A stretch of DNA of 64,000 nt from Micropterix aruncella (taxonomy: Eukaryota; Arthropoda; Insecta; Lepidoptera; Micropterigidae): assembly GCA_944548615.1 (NCBI GenBank), contig OX155952.1, positions 124,001-188,000 on the forward strand, in the 5' to 3' direction. This document shows positions 51,468-62,422 of the stretch, piece by piece (positions within the stretch are counted from its first letter, which is position 1; each line of letters opens with the position of its first letter). Below the pieces are notes generated by a model, which had not been told where the DNA came from, did no database searches, and saw only the letters and a program-made list of their open reading frames with translations. Both the position numbers and the translations under genes were made by a program.

Positions 51468-53561
51468 TTATTGTGATGGCAAGGGACACAATTTTACGAC
51501 AGGTCTTTTAAATGAGCCAGCAGTAGTACGCACCAACGCAACTCGTATTATCCCGTCTTTCCCAGGGTAAATTTGCTCTATTATGCCAGTAGGCCAACGA
51601 AGCGGTGGGGTGTCGTCCTGATGTATAAGAACAAGTGTGCCTGGTTTAATTGGGTGGTCCGGTGTGTTCCATTTTTGTCGTATTTGTAGTGTGTGGAGAT
51701 AGTCCACATGCCAGCGTTTCCAATAACTTTGCACTAAACTATCTAACAGTTGCTTTCTATTGGCGAGATTTAGAGACTCGTCAATTTCTGATGCAGGTAA
51801 GGACTGCAGCGGTGTAGAATTTAAAAAGTGAGCGGGTGTCAAAATAGTGTGTGGCTGATCAGACAGTAAACACAGTGGGCGTGAATTTAAAAGGCATTCG
51901 ATCTGAACAAGAACTGTCAACAACTCTTCGTAGCATAATAGTTGTTGTCCAATACAACGATACAAATGAGTTTTAATACTTTTTATGTTACTCTCCCAAA
52001 TTCCCCCCCAATGAGGAGCTCGAGGAGGTATGTTACGCCAAGTTATTTTGTGATTGTTATATTCGTTTTGAAAAGCTGTAAAAGTCTCTTTTGAGGACAA
52101 AAGCGTATATAAATCGTCCAATTTCCTCTTAGCACCAATGAAATTGGTGCCATTGTCTGAATAAATACACGATACTGGTCCCCGCCTCGAAAGAAAACGT
52201 TTTAGGGCATCTATAAACGTTTCTGTACTTAAATCTGACGCGATTTCTATGTGTATAGCTTTAGTTGTCAGACAAATGAAAAGGCAGATGTAAGCCTTTT
52301 GGCTCTTAACACCGCGTTTGCGAGTTAACGTGATATTTATCGGACCAGCGTAATCGATTCCGGTGTATGTGAAAGCTTTCGCTTCCTGTACGCGAGCGGG
52401 GGGCAGATTTGCCATCATTGGTGTCGGATGAGTGGGCGCAACTTTAAAACAAATATTGCATTGGCGAATTCGCTGACGAATAATATTTAGAGCAGAAACA
52501 ATCCAATAGCGCTGTCTTAATAAAGATATAAGCAAATGAGAGCCTGTATGGCAATTAATCTGATGAAAGTGATCCACTAGTAAGTTTGTTATGTGGTCAC
52601 GGCGGGGTAATAATATTGGATGTCGGTTTTCAAAGGGAAGATTGGCGTTCGATAGACGACCACCAACGCGAATGAGACCTGACTTATCAAGAAATAAGTC
52701 AAGTTTGCGAAGCGAAGGAGCGGGTAATTTACCCTTCTGTAAATTAATAAATTCATTACAAAAATGCTTTCTTTGCAAATCCAAAAGAATAGCGGTTTCA
52801 GCGACCTCTAAATCAGAGGCCTGGACAGAATCGGAGCGGGGTAACCTTTTTATAAAGCGAAGAACGTACACTGCGATGCGAGTGAGCTTAGGCCAAGAAG
52901 AGACCTTTAAGGCGAGATCATATAGAGGCGAGCGGTTGTCATCTACTGATGATAAAAATGTAAGTGTACATTTTTTCATTTCATGTGTGTTGTCAATTTC
53001 AGACACTGTGAATGGCGCGATTGGCCAATCAGAAATTGGAGCAGAAATCCATGATGGACCTTGCCACCAGAGCGAGTGACTCAGCAATTGTGAGGGCAGT
53101 AACCCTCGAGAAATGCAGTCACTAGGGTTTTCTTTCCCATTTATATGAAAAAAGTGAGAAGGAGATAAAAGTTCCTGTATTTTACTAACCCTGTTAGCAA
53201 CAAATATTTGCCAGCGGTGTGGAGCGGAATGGATCCAAGAAAGAGCGATCGTTGAATCCGAAAAAGCAAATATTTCATTTATAGAATAGCGAATATTAAA
53301 AACAGTATGAACTTGTTTTACAAGCTTAGCGAGGAGAAGCGCGGCACATAATTCGAGCCTAGCCAAAGTGACAGTTTTTTGCGGAGCTACTTTAGACTTA
53401 GCGCATACTAAATGTACTGATATATCATTGTTAGGGTGCGTTACATGCAAATAAACTACACAACCAAAAGCTTTCATACTAGCATCCCCAAATGCGAGCA
53501 GATTTACAACACAATCAGCAGAAATGCCTAAATGACGTGGTATCTGCAATTTAGAAAGCAA
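51468..53561 (-). CDS. Pao RNase H, integrase and C-terminal domain
   Basis: 697 open codons. RNase H: 'LAFGDASMKAFGCVVYLH', 'LARLELCAALLLAKLV' and 'FAFSDSTIALSWI' carry the acidic site residues. Integrase: an HHCC zinc motif (DHFHQINCHTGSH ... CNICF), then the core with 'YTGIDYAGP' (D), 'CIYSDNGTNF' (D) and 'PHWGGIWE' (E). The C-terminus ('VLIHQDDTPPLRWPTGIIEQ') is the DUF5641-type domain of Pao elements. The frame is the second half of pol; the RT is in another frame upstream, after a small duplication-type frameshift near 53,610. This part looks undamaged. Confidence 0.93.
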   Translation of the reverse strand: MLSKLQIPRHLGISADCVVNLLAFGDASMKAFGCVVYLHVTHPNNDISVHLVCAKSKVAPQKTVTLARLELCAALLLAKLVKQVHTVFNIRYSINEIFAFSDSTIALSWIHSAPHRWQIFVANRVSKIQELLSPSHFFHINGKENPSDCISRGLLPSQLLSHSLWWQGPSWISAPISDWPIAPFTVSEIDNTHEMKKCTLTFLSSVDDNRSPLYDLALKVSSWPKLTRIAVYVLRFIKRLPRSDSVQASDLEVAETAILLDLQRKHFCNEFINLQKGKLPAPSLRKLDLFLDKSGLIRVGGRLSNANLPFENRHPILLPRRDHITNLLVDHFHQINCHTGSHLLISLLRQRYWIVSALNIIRQRIRQCNICFKVAPTHPTPMMANLPPARVQEAKAFTYTGIDYAGPINITLTRKRGVKSQKAYICLFICLTTKAIHIEIASDLSTETFIDALKRFLSRRGPVSCIYSDNGTNFIGAKRKLDDLYTLLSSKETFTAFQNEYNNHKITWRNIPPRAPHWGGIWESNIKSIKTHLYRCIGQQLLCYEELLTVLVQIECLLNSRPLCLLSDQPHTILTPAHFLNSTPLQSLPASEIDESLNLANRKQLLDSLVQSYWKRWHVDYLHTLQIRQKWNTPDHPIKPGTLVLIHQDDTPPLRWPTGIIEQIYPGKDGIIRVALVRTTAGSFKRPVVKLCPLPSQ

Positions 53562-53604
53562 TGGTAATTCATTTTTGAATGTAATAAATCGATTGGTAAC
53601 CGTT

Positions 53605-54940
53605 TCAGGGGGTTCTTCGTCCCATCCTACTTACCATTACTTTGGAAAGCCAGAGATCTTGCATTAAAAGCTTTGCATACAGAATGACAGGTGCAACCAA
53701 TCCTAATACGTCGAATAAGCGAGCAATGGTGGAGAGTATAGACCGTTTAGTATTACCTACAGTGATGCTAGAAGTGGTAAATGAAAATGTATCGCTGGCA
53801 GGTAGCCACTTTAAGCCTAAAACCTTAAGCGTATCACAAGCATCCGTGAATTCAATCGAAGCACGATGCGACTCAGGAAAGTGAGTGAGAAGTTCTGGAG
53901 CATTACTTGCCCATTTGACTAATTTAAATCCACCAGAATCGAACAATCCGAGTAATTCGTCCGCCAGCCGTACGCCAGCCTCGACAGACATCACCGACGT
54001 GGTCAAATCGTCCATATACATTTCGCGTTTGGCGACCTCTACTGCGAGAGGAAAGCGATTGCGTTCATCTTCAGCCAACTGGTGAACAGTCCGCATTGCA
54101 AGGAACGGACTGGAGCGAATACCGAAAGCGACCGAATTAAATTGAAAAATACGGATAGGTTCCGTTTCATTAAAGCGATATAATATTTTTTGATATTTAC
54201 GATCGTTTTCTGATAAAATTATCCTTAAATACATTTGTTGCACATCAGCGGTGATGGCAATTTTAAAATAACGAAAGTTTAAAAGAAGTGCGAATAAATC
54301 TGCCTGTAAATTAGGTCCTATATGTAGTAAATCATTGAGCGATGTGCCATTATCAGTTTTAGCACTAGCGTCTAAAACGATGCGAGTTTTCGTTGTCGCC
54401 TTGTCGGGCCGAACAACTGCATGATGTGGTATAAAATAACCTTCAGATATAGTAGCGGAAGAGTAAGGCAATTCTGATATATAACCTTTACCTATATAAT
54501 CGGTAATGACGTCATTATAAACTTGACGTAGCGCAGGCAAAGCGGAGAATTTGCGTTCAAGAGCGGTCAATATGCGCTGCGCGTGTGTGTAGGAGTTACC
54601 TAAACACTGGGGGTCCTTTTTGAAAGGCAGCGAAACAACGTAACGACCACAAGTATTTCTTTTAACTGTGGAAGTATAAAACTGTTCACAGTCGTGATTT
54701 TCCGGACTTATAATATCAATAGAATGTACCTCCTCGAGTTCCCAGAATTTTTCTAAGTTTTTATCTAAGTCATTTACGAGCGGACCGAAGGACCAGACTA
54801 CATTACGAGGGTTGACTGCGGGCGTCTCACCCATAATCACATAGCCAAGCGTGGTCTCGAGTGCATAAGGTACTGAGCGGGGGGTGTCCGAAGAACCCGT
54901 AGTGAGAGCAAGGGGTGGGGGGATAACCTTACGAGAATCG
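53605..54940 (-). pseudogene. Pao reverse transcriptase
   Basis: The RT domain is readable without stops: 'RIVLDASAKTDNGTSLNDLL', 'FKIAITADVQQMYLRI', 'FNSVAFGIRSSPFLAMRTV' and 'KREMYMDDLTTSV' (YMDD catalytic site). It is cut off from the protease by a frameshift near 54,940 and from RNase H near 53,610, so a full pol cannot be made. Confidence 0.93.
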
Positions 54941-55778
54941 CATCTATATTCTCGGGCGAGCTCCAATTATCATCAGCTAGCGGTAAATTTTTAAAATGAT
55001 CCAACACTGGTGCATAGATCACGCGCGTAGGTAGCTGATCCGTAATATGATCAACTACCAGCATAGTAATAGTATAGTAAGCATCGGAGACTCGTGACTG
55101 GACAGTAAGTGTGACATACCCTTTAATAGGCGTCGCCACGGAGCCTACAGTTTTTAATGAAGAATTTACAAGCGGTTTTATTTGTAAACCTAATTTATTG
55201 GCGCAGGCGAAACTTATTATATTATTTTGCGAGGCACTGTCTAATAAGCACCTAATAGTAATGAGTTGTCCATTAATAGAATTGGAAACAAATACTTGAG
55301 CAGTAGGAAAAATACTCGTTATATGTGAAATATTATAGGTGTCATGGGGTTCCCTAATATCGCACGGAATACACGATATCGGTGTGGCAGTATGCATGCA
55401 CACGGAATGAGAAGATGAACGCACATTGTTGCGATCAGAAGCTATAACCGTAGCGTTCGCTGTGTGTGAGTTACTATGTGCGTGTGTGGGCGGCGTATGT
55501 GAAGATAAATTATTGTTTTCAAAATGTAATAATGAGTGATGCTTTTTATGACATTTGCGACAAGTATTTCTCGATCCACAATTAAAAGTAGAATGTCTTG
55601 TGCTAAAACAATTTAGACATAATTTATTCTCTTTTGTGAAATTAAATCTATCTTTTATAGTTAAATTTTTAAACGACGTACATTCATATAAATGAACGTG
55701 AAGCGATGATTTACAAAATAAACAAGCGGGTTTATTTGCATTATCGTCGTTATTTTGCAACGTGAATATATGAGACAC
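54941..55778 (-). pseudogene. Pao gag zinc knuckles and aspartic protease
   Basis: Zinc knuckles 'CLNCFSTRHSTFNC' and 'CRKCHKKHHSLLH' are followed by a linker and the protease with 'IRCLLDSASQNNII' (the DSG triad appears as DSA), 'LGLQIKPL' and 'AILVRLS' at the end. The frame passes into RT only by a shift. Confidence 0.88.
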
Positions 55779-56648
55779 TTTTGGTGTGGTACGCGATCGT
55801 GATTGAGCTGCGAAATAACTTGTGATGAAGTGCTTTGTCGAACTGCCGTAAAACGTTCAAGCACTTTTACATTATGCCGTACAAAGTCAATCAAGTCAGT
55901 ACTAGTAGGAACCGATTTATCGCGGACGGATAGTTCGAAACCGTGTACTAATTGTGGATTTAATTTCCTGAGCGTAAGATTCATAAAAATAAATTCATTT
56001 AAATCATTAATTTGTAATTGTTTTAAGGCCGACCACGACGCGTACATTTTCTCAATAAAATTATTTAATTGAGCGGGTGAATCAGACGGACCTTTTATAT
56101 CGAGTATATTATTTAGGTACATAGACTCAAGAAGCCTTTTATCCTGATATTTAGTAACCAAAGAATCCCATATAGCAGCATAATTAGATTCATTAGGAAT
56201 AATACCTGCGAATACATTAAGCGCATTCCCATTTAATTTTCCTACTAAATATTGTACACGCTGTGCATCGGTTAATTGTTTGTTGTCGTGAACATTAATC
56301 TTAAAAGATTGGTAAAAAAGCGGCCATGATTCCGGCGATCCTGAAAATGCAAGTAGATCTAAGGGCGGTAAACGACATGGAACACTTCGATCGGGAGTAT
56401 GTGATATTACACTGCGCGATTCTATTAACGACGTCCTTATATGCTGTATTTTCGAAAATATAGTTTCAAATGCACTCCAGCTACTTCAATCCAATTGACT
56501 CTCTAGATCTTGCTCCAATAATAATTCGTTATATTGATCACAAAGATCGTTAAAGTTTTTATATAAATTTTCTATATTTGAAGAAGATGCTAAAAAATCT
56601 TGTTTAGTTCTTCTATCTACTTCCGACGGAATGAGTTTCTTCGCGTTA
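55779..56648 (-). pseudogene. Pao gag (DUF1759-type)
   Basis: 'LPPLDLLAFSGSPESWPLFY' is the conserved DUF1759 block of Pao gag, followed by 'DAQRVQYLVGKLNGNALNVF' and 'TKYQDKRLLESMYLNNILDI'. Upstream 'NAKKLIPSEVDRRT' and 'LYKNFNDLCDQYNELL' belong to the N-terminus, with a stop near 56,497-56,500 and no ATG at the expected start. Another shift lies near 55,670-55,780. Confidence 0.88.
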
Positions 56649-57221
56649 TAAAGTGTTTATGTGCGCAAAAATAGATTCCCTTTTGGCAATAACGATTTTT
56701 AGTTTTCGTTGTATGGCCGTCATTATTCAGTGCTATATATATATTGCACGGGAGAAACGTTACTTATACCCGGGAATTTGAATGCGAAATTATTATTAAG
56801 CGATATGTGCTTTGTACTTTTGATGTTAAAATTAATAACAACTGCGAATAATTAATAAAGCGAAGAGACAAGTGTGAATATATGCGGTTTATATTATATA
56901 GCGGTAATATGTTTCAAGAATGAAATATATTTATAAATATTTATAAAATATATTCATAAGCGGAATGAAATATATATTTCAGAAAGCGGGTATATGAGCG
57001 GGGATACGAGCAGAGTGAAAGCGAGTAGGTATATTGGTGGTTATATAAGCGCAAATTGTAATGTTATATATATGGTAAATAGGTACAAAATATAGATATA
57101 TAAATGGCGGGTAGGTATAAAATATGTAAGTATATGTCGGTGTTTTATATTTTATATTCGATAGCAATGTAGGAATTTATATATAACACTGGTTTCATCC
57201 GTCTCGATAGGACCATAAAAA
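56649..57221. other. Pao leader
   Basis: AT-rich, many TATA/ATAT runs. Just inside the 5' LTR, minus sense, TGGTCCTATCGAGACGGATG (about 57,195-57,214) begins with TGG and is a possible primer-binding site; the matching tRNA was not worked out. Confidence 0.5.
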
Positions 57222-57614
57222 TGGTGATGCGGAGAGACCTATCTACCATTGATGTTTGCCAATTTGTGAGCATAAAAAATGGCTTATTACACCAGCCACG
57301 ATAGCGCTACAAAGAAGGGTTGTGCACTTACCAGTTTTTGCCGGTGTCTTCTTCTTCTTCTGGTGCACCAGGAATGCTGAGAATGGCGTTTTGTTGGTAT
57401 GGCGATATAGCGAAATTCACTTCCTTTAGCAAACGTCGCGAGCGAGATTATAGGACACAAAATACGTGCTTGCGGAGGAATATACCTTTCACTTCTGAAA
57501 TGACCCGCATTATATTTCAGCGAGCGTGAAAACCGGTTTGAGCGTTCCCTTTAAGCGACGCTATCCGGCTGGTATCATAAGACAAAATAAATAAAACCCT
57601 TAACGGCGTAAACA
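57222..57614 (-). repeat. Pao 5' LTR
   Basis: 393 bp, same length as the 3' LTR, eight differences. In minus sense this is the upstream LTR. Confidence 0.96.
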
Positions 57615-58616
57615 GTGCAAACAAATTTGATCGTTACGTAGCCGAAGGGTTGACAATACAAAAAAAAAAAAGAGTTAAAGACTAGTGAAGTAGGGGCTAA
57701 AAATAGGTGCGTCCTGGTTGACATGTTTCCAACCCTTGTAGTATTATGAAATAAAGAAAAACAAACAAATCTTGATTGGTAAGGACGTACTATGGCCCGG
57801 ATCATGGACAAAATATATTCTTTTTTCTGCAAAATGACGACGATATGCTTTTTCCAGTTTTTTATTTGTCCATATTTTTTTAATATTGCAAACGGCCCCT
57901 CCAAACTGCATTTTTTTTTTCAAAATCCATGGTCTTGGATATAGAGGAGTAAGCAAAGATGATTTCCACCAAATTTCAAATAAATCGTTTAAGTAGAACT
58001 TGATATATCATGTCAATTAGGTCGAAAAAAATTTTTTGAGACAATGTTTCGGGAGTGGATAAATTATTGCCTTCGCATGTTAGTTAAAATAATATTAAGA
58101 CGAGGGGTCTCCTGAAAAGAGCGGAAATGCGATCTCTCTCGGCCTTTAAGTACCGATAAATAAACCAAACGAATAGCAGGCGGCGGCCAATTCTCACGAA
58201 ATTGTCGCTAAATGATTTGAGTTATTATGTATTTCTATGAAAACTGAAAGTAGTCCTACATTCCGACCCGCAAAAAACTCGGTCGGTCGTTGAGTTGGGG
58301 TCGTTGAGTTGAGCATTTCAATAATATACGAGGTGGATGGCAATAAAAACGCACTTAGCTATATATATGTAAGCAATAAAGACGCTATATATATGTAACA
58401 CGACTTACCCTTAGGTTAATGCAATAAACTAGACTATAAATATAATTGGAAATTACTGTATTACTAGATAATAAGCTAATTTAGGTGTATTACTTTCTTA
58501 GCGTTACATTACATTTTATCTTTAATACGTTGTTGTATACACTATAGGGATGCTGCTTTATGTAATAAGCTCTAAATGTTTAATTATATAATATTAATGT
58601 TTAATTAAGGAAAATA
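57615..58616. other. Intron sequence, no gene
   Basis: Right after the LTR, TTTGATCGTTACGTAGCCGAAGG (57,626-57,648) resembles TTGGTCGTTACGTAGTCAAAGG at 50,810-50,831 left of the element. A poly-A run is at 57,660-57,671. Otherwise unrecognised. Confidence 0.55.
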
Positions 58617-58910
58617 TGTTGACCCACCCTGTCGCGAGTGGGTTCCATATGTCTCAGAATTAAGTGAGCGTGTGAGTCCCGTTTCGACAGGGAATAAGAT
58701 GGAGTCAGTTAGAATTTTGATTTCCCGACGAGCGCTCCAGGTTCGGGCAGGGCGGGCGATAAAGCCCAAATATTGTAACATAGTTCTTAGTGAAAAATTG
58801 AACTAGTATTAAAGTAATCGAAAAACTGTATGTAACCGGTCAGTGGCTCAATAAACGGGCAACTCCAAAGCTGTATTTCATTGGAAAACGACATTCTGGC
58901 GCCACGATCA
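58617..58910 (+). repeat. Gypsy-type solo LTR with primer-binding site
   Basis: A TG...CA segment, TGTTGACCCACCCTGTCGCG to AAAACGACA (58,617-58,893), followed after TTC by TGGCGCCACGATCA, a usual gypsy-type primer-binding start. AATAAACGG near 58,850 could be its poly(A) signal. No internal gypsy genes follow, so it is a 5' LTR fragment of a lost element. Confidence 0.6.
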
Positions 58911-59737
58911 TTTTTCAACACCGCTCAAGAAAACCCAAGATAAACTGCAAGGTTGGCGTATATTCAATCTGACAGTCCACTTTCCCTGTCAACCTGTGCT
59001 GCGACGAATAAGTCGCGCGATAATTAACTAGTGGTTTAATACCAGGGAGTGTAACTCAGATAATAGTACTTAATTCTCACATTTGGTTCTACTTCAAAAT
59101 TAACATTTTCTAACGTTCTTACAGCTAAGCGAGCTGCTCTAGCTTCATAATCATGAAGTTGGGGATTACATTATAACATGTGGGTCTATTGATCGATAGG
59201 TTCCGGCACGATCGGATTATTTGCCACGTCACAAAAGTCACTAACTCCGAAAATAATTCAAATTTCGAAAAATCCTTTAGAGGACATATTCCTAAAGGTC
59301 TAAACTTTGAAAACATGCAAAGGAAAAAAACTAATATTTCAAATTCCTAGACCAGAATACCTCCTTAAGCAAATAGGTCGTCAAAGTCAAAAATGTAAAG
59401 CCTTTATTTTTTATATCGTAGGAGAGATAAATATATTCAGCGCAAGCAAACACTAACAGTGTTATTAAAAAGATTTCCAACCCTAGAATGTGTAACGTCC
59501 CTTCCGGGATGCAAAAGGTACGGCCGAGTTTTTACTTCACAACTTTAGGGGCTAATCCGCAGACTATCCTCGGAATACTAAGTCCGCGTGTTATCTCTTA
59601 ATTCGGGTATTAATGCAATGGTATTAATAAACCAGCTTTAAACCTAGACTAGGCAGTCGGCGGATTAACGTGAATACATTTTTTCCATATAGGAACACTG
59701 ACATATGTTCGTTATGTTGTCAACTTGGCTAGACGCA
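58911..59737. other. Intron sequence, no gene
   Basis: Nothing recognised apart from the right end of the TTAA-flanked element at 59,364. Confidence 0.5.
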
Positions 59738-59984
59738 GGCCTGGTCCAGAAGGGGCGAATTCGCCACGAATCGTTACGCGCGTAAGCGAGGTAATAGGCG
59801 CATATATACCGCGTCCACGAGCAACGCGCGTGTTTGAAATTCGCGCGTAATTACGCGCAAGTTCGCCTGACTCTCGACTCGCGCGTATTAACGCGGCTAA
59901 CTCGGGCGAGTCGAGATACTAGAGACTCCGTGGCTCCGTCCAATTTACGGGCGTAAGCTAAAGAGAGCGAACGTATTCATTTAA

Positions 59985-60185
59985 ATGGAGCGGATAATTT
60001 TTTACACCGAATTATTAATTGATGAAGTGGAGAAAAGGGAATGCAAATGGAATAAGAAATCTGCAGATTATGCCAATCGAATATTAAAACGAAGAGCCTG
60101 GGATCAATTGGTTTTAATATTTTCAAATGGAGATGACTCAGAGGAAAAAAAGAAGGAACTTAGTGAGAAACTATTTATTATTTAA
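59985..60185 (+). CDS. Harbinger MADF-type DNA-binding protein, truncated
   Basis: 66 codons: 'FYTELLIDEVEKRECKWNKK', then 'RILKRRAWDQLVLIF', an alpha-helical MADF/SANT-like start. In full elements the partner protein is several times longer; here it runs into an acidic/lysine stretch and a stop. Probably non-functional, but the frame is clean. Confidence 0.5.
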   Translation: MERIIFYTELLIDEVEKRECKWNKKSADYANRILKRRAWDQLVLIFSNGDDSEEKKKELSEKLFII

Positions 60186-60222
60186 GAAGTATTTTAGGAT
60201 TAATTTTTGATAACGTGACAAA

Positions 60223-61006
60223 TTAGACAATTTTGTCATGCCAAGGAAGTAGACCTTTCATAAAGTAATCAGCAAATATATCCCTTGTATTTCGAGACCT
60301 TGCGCTTGGTCGAATTGTAGTAGTTTGTAGGCCATCTAGCGATGTTTCGTACGTACAACGTATCTTCATATCTGAAACCATCTCGTAATCTGACGTAATT
60401 GTGAAGAACACAACATGATTTAATTAGGTTGCGCGCAAAACTAATATCTACATCGAGAGGTCTGTGAAATATTCGCCAAAACAATACTCAATATAACGCC
60501 CTGCTCTAGAGAGGCGGGTAATTGAAAATTCTCTTTTCTTCGGTTAAATTTTTGCCGCAATATGGTCGCATAATATATTTCGATATACTTAATGCCTCAT
60601 TTCCAACTGTGACATGAGGTAAACTTGTCGTACGTATTGCTGATATTGGTTTCGGCTCTGGAATATTTAAAGATTTTTCTCTAAGTTTCTCATAAAGTGT
60701 GGAATTTTTAAAAATCGTTGAGTCTATGCTCTTTCGACATGCTCCAACATCTATGCAGATAAAGCAATAATTTACATCACACACGGACAGCAATACAGAG
60801 GAAAAAATGTTTATAGTTGTAGAACATAGATCCGGAATCGAATTCTTCTTGTGCTGTCTCAAAGTTGGATACAAAGATACAAACATACTATGTGTCATTC
60901 TATCGTAAAGGATTCGATGCACTAAATACACTCTAGTTTCTCTTCGTTTTCGCCTCCGCCAACGACGGTAATCTAGCCACAACTCGACCGCTTCGTCCAA
61001 CTCCAT
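60223..61006 (-). pseudogene. Harbinger transposase with internal deletion
   Basis: It starts 'MELDEAVELWLDYRRWRRRK' and passes after 'FVSLYPTLRQHKKNS' straight to 'FSSVLLSVCDVNYCFICIDV' (DDE domain). The fold segment with the first catalytic Asp (usually in a GAIDGxH motif) is deleted. 'SIDSTIFKNSTLYEKL' and 'VTVGNEALSISKYIMRPY' keep the later acidic residues (GDEAF reads GNEAL). The end 'FWRIFHRPLDVDISFARNL' and 'CCVLHNYVRLRD' follows in shifted frames. Confidence 0.88.
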
Positions 61007-61131
61007 GTCAAATACTGAAGATCATTCCTCTATGCTCGCGCCACCCCTAATGCTCGTGCGTCATAGGTACGCTTCTTCTGGACGCAACTTACTCGCGTAT
61101 CATGCGCGTACGTCCCCTTCTGGACCAGGCC

Positions 61132-61991
61132 TCAGGTCTCAGCTGTCATTCGAACTGTAACATACCTCAATTCGCAATACCTCTGTTGCGTCGGCTGCTT
61201 GGTTTTAATGAGTAAAATAAAAGAATAGTTATGCACTTATTCAAATTTTATTCATTACCATAACCTTGTTGATAAAAAAAATAGTTTTTACGATTGACGA
61301 TTAACTACAAGGGGGTGAAATGGGCTGTAGCTTTTTTGCGAGTCGAACAATAGAAAATAGTAGAATCTTGACATTTGGGTGAAACACGCTTCTAAGAAAA
61401 TAAGCAAGTAGGTGTGCAAGCGCTCGGCAAAAATCAACTCTCATCTAGGTGAAACATTTTCATTAAAAACAAAAATAGTACTGATTTAAAAAAAAAAGGA
61501 AAAATAACCCGAATGATGACTCCCGTCAAATACGAAAAGTATTTTGAGTTTTCACGAAATTCTATCACTATAAAATAGGGGTTAAACGGGGGGAGGGGTC
61601 AAATTTAATGCCGTTTAAGGATGAAAATACGTATTTCGAAATTATAAAATGTCTAAAAAGAATATTTAATATTCTTTTTGAAAAATATGGGAACACGTTT
61701 TAGACTATTTTAGAGGGTTAGGCTTAAATCAACCCAGAACTGGCGAAAACGGATAATTGAAATTGTATTGTTTTAAATGGTGTATTTGCGGAATTGAATA
61801 GCATAGAATCTCAAAATTATTTTGGTAAATCACTCGCCTAAAAAAATTATTTTTTTTTGTTCGGTTTGAAATTTGGATCTTAAAATTGAGGTTATTTATT
61901 TGAGGTTTGAAACCAATCCGTCGGGTCTCTATTCCCCAACAATATGAATATGTCAATATTTTGGAAGTAGTAAAAAATAGAGAGCACTCAC
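61132..61991. other. HINFP-like large intron, 5' end
   Basis: AT-rich, no gene. Short resemblance to 47,240-47,420 at 61,700-61,745. Donor TC|GTGAGT of the exon above lies at 61,991. Confidence 0.5.
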
Positions 61992-62422
61992 GAGTAGGAG
62001 CAGCGCTTGCAGGCGTAGGGACGGTCGGCGAGGTGACGGTAGCGGTAGTGGCGCGCGAGCGCCGAGCGCGCGGCGAAGCGGTCGCCGCAGTCCGCGCAGC
62101 GCAGCCGCGGCGGCGCGTGGCGCGCGGCCGCGTGCAGCCGCAGCAGGCGCGCGCTGCCGAAGCGGGCGCCGCACGCCGCGCACGCGGCGTCGCCGCCGGC
62201 CGCCGCCGCGGCGCCGCGCCGCAGGTGGTCGGCCAGCTTGGCGCCGTTGGCGAAGGCGGCGCGGCAGCCGGGGCAGGCGGCGGCGCGCTCGCCCGTGTGC
62301 GACGCCACGTGCTCGAGCCGCGCCGTCGTGCCGCAGCCCGCCCAGCCGCAGCGCACGCGCGCGCGCCCCGAGCCCGCCATGCGCGCGCCCAAAGCGTGGC
62401 ATCGCACGTGCATGTAGAAAGT
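61992..62422 (-). CDS. Hinfp: HINFP-like exon with five C2H2 finger units
   Basis: 431 bp from acceptor TCGTCAG to donor TC|GTGAGT. It begins 'TFYMHVRCHAL', the His pair of a finger started in the previous exon. Then come 'CGWAGC...HVASH', 'CPGCRAAFANGAKLADHLRR', 'CAACGARFGSARLLRLHAAARH' and 'CADCGDRFAARSALARHYRYRH', and finally 'YACKRCSYS', whose His pair is in the next exon. Order and spacing match HINFP. Between fingers 3 and 4 a poly-alanine stretch has been added. Very GC-rich and free of stops. Confidence 0.9.

Larger units (their letters stand above)
50844..57614 (-). mobile_element. BEL/Pao LTR retrotransposon, 6.8 kb
   Basis: Minus-strand element with LTRs at both ends and gag, protease, RT, RNase H and integrase in Pao order. 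LTR similarity indicates a fairly recent insertion, yet the coding region has at least three frameshifts and one stop. No 5-bp target duplication is present: ATGTG on the left, GTGCA on the right. It lies in an intron of the HINFP-like gene in the same orientation as that gene. Confidence 0.95.
50059..59364. mobile_element. Candidate TTAA-flanked TIR element carrying a nested Pao
   Basis: GAGGGTATTCTGGTCTAG at 50,059-50,076 and, read from the right, GGAGGTATTCTGGTCTAG ending at 59,364 are inverted and match in 16 of 18 bases. Each is directly bordered by TTAA (50,055-50,058; 59,365-59,368), the target duplication of piggyBac- and Kolobok-type transposons. Without the 6.8-kb Pao it would be about 2.5 kb. 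No transposase is recognised in the remaining sequence, and the gypsy-type LTR at 58,617 also lies within it. Confidence 0.5.
59738..61131. mobile_element. PIF/Harbinger transposon, internally deleted
   Basis: Inverted repeats GGCCTGGTCCAGAAGGGG at 59,738 and, from the right, ending at 61,131 are identical over 18 bp. The 1.4-kb interior carries the two Harbinger genes in convergent orientation: a MADF-type ORF on plus and a transposase on minus, both shortened. Flanking trinucleotides are GCA and TCA, so the usual 3-bp duplication is not clear. It lies in the large HINFP-like intron. Confidence 0.88.

Noticed and set aside
52591..53079. 162-codon plus frame within Pao
   Set aside because: Shadow of the RNase H/integrase frame.
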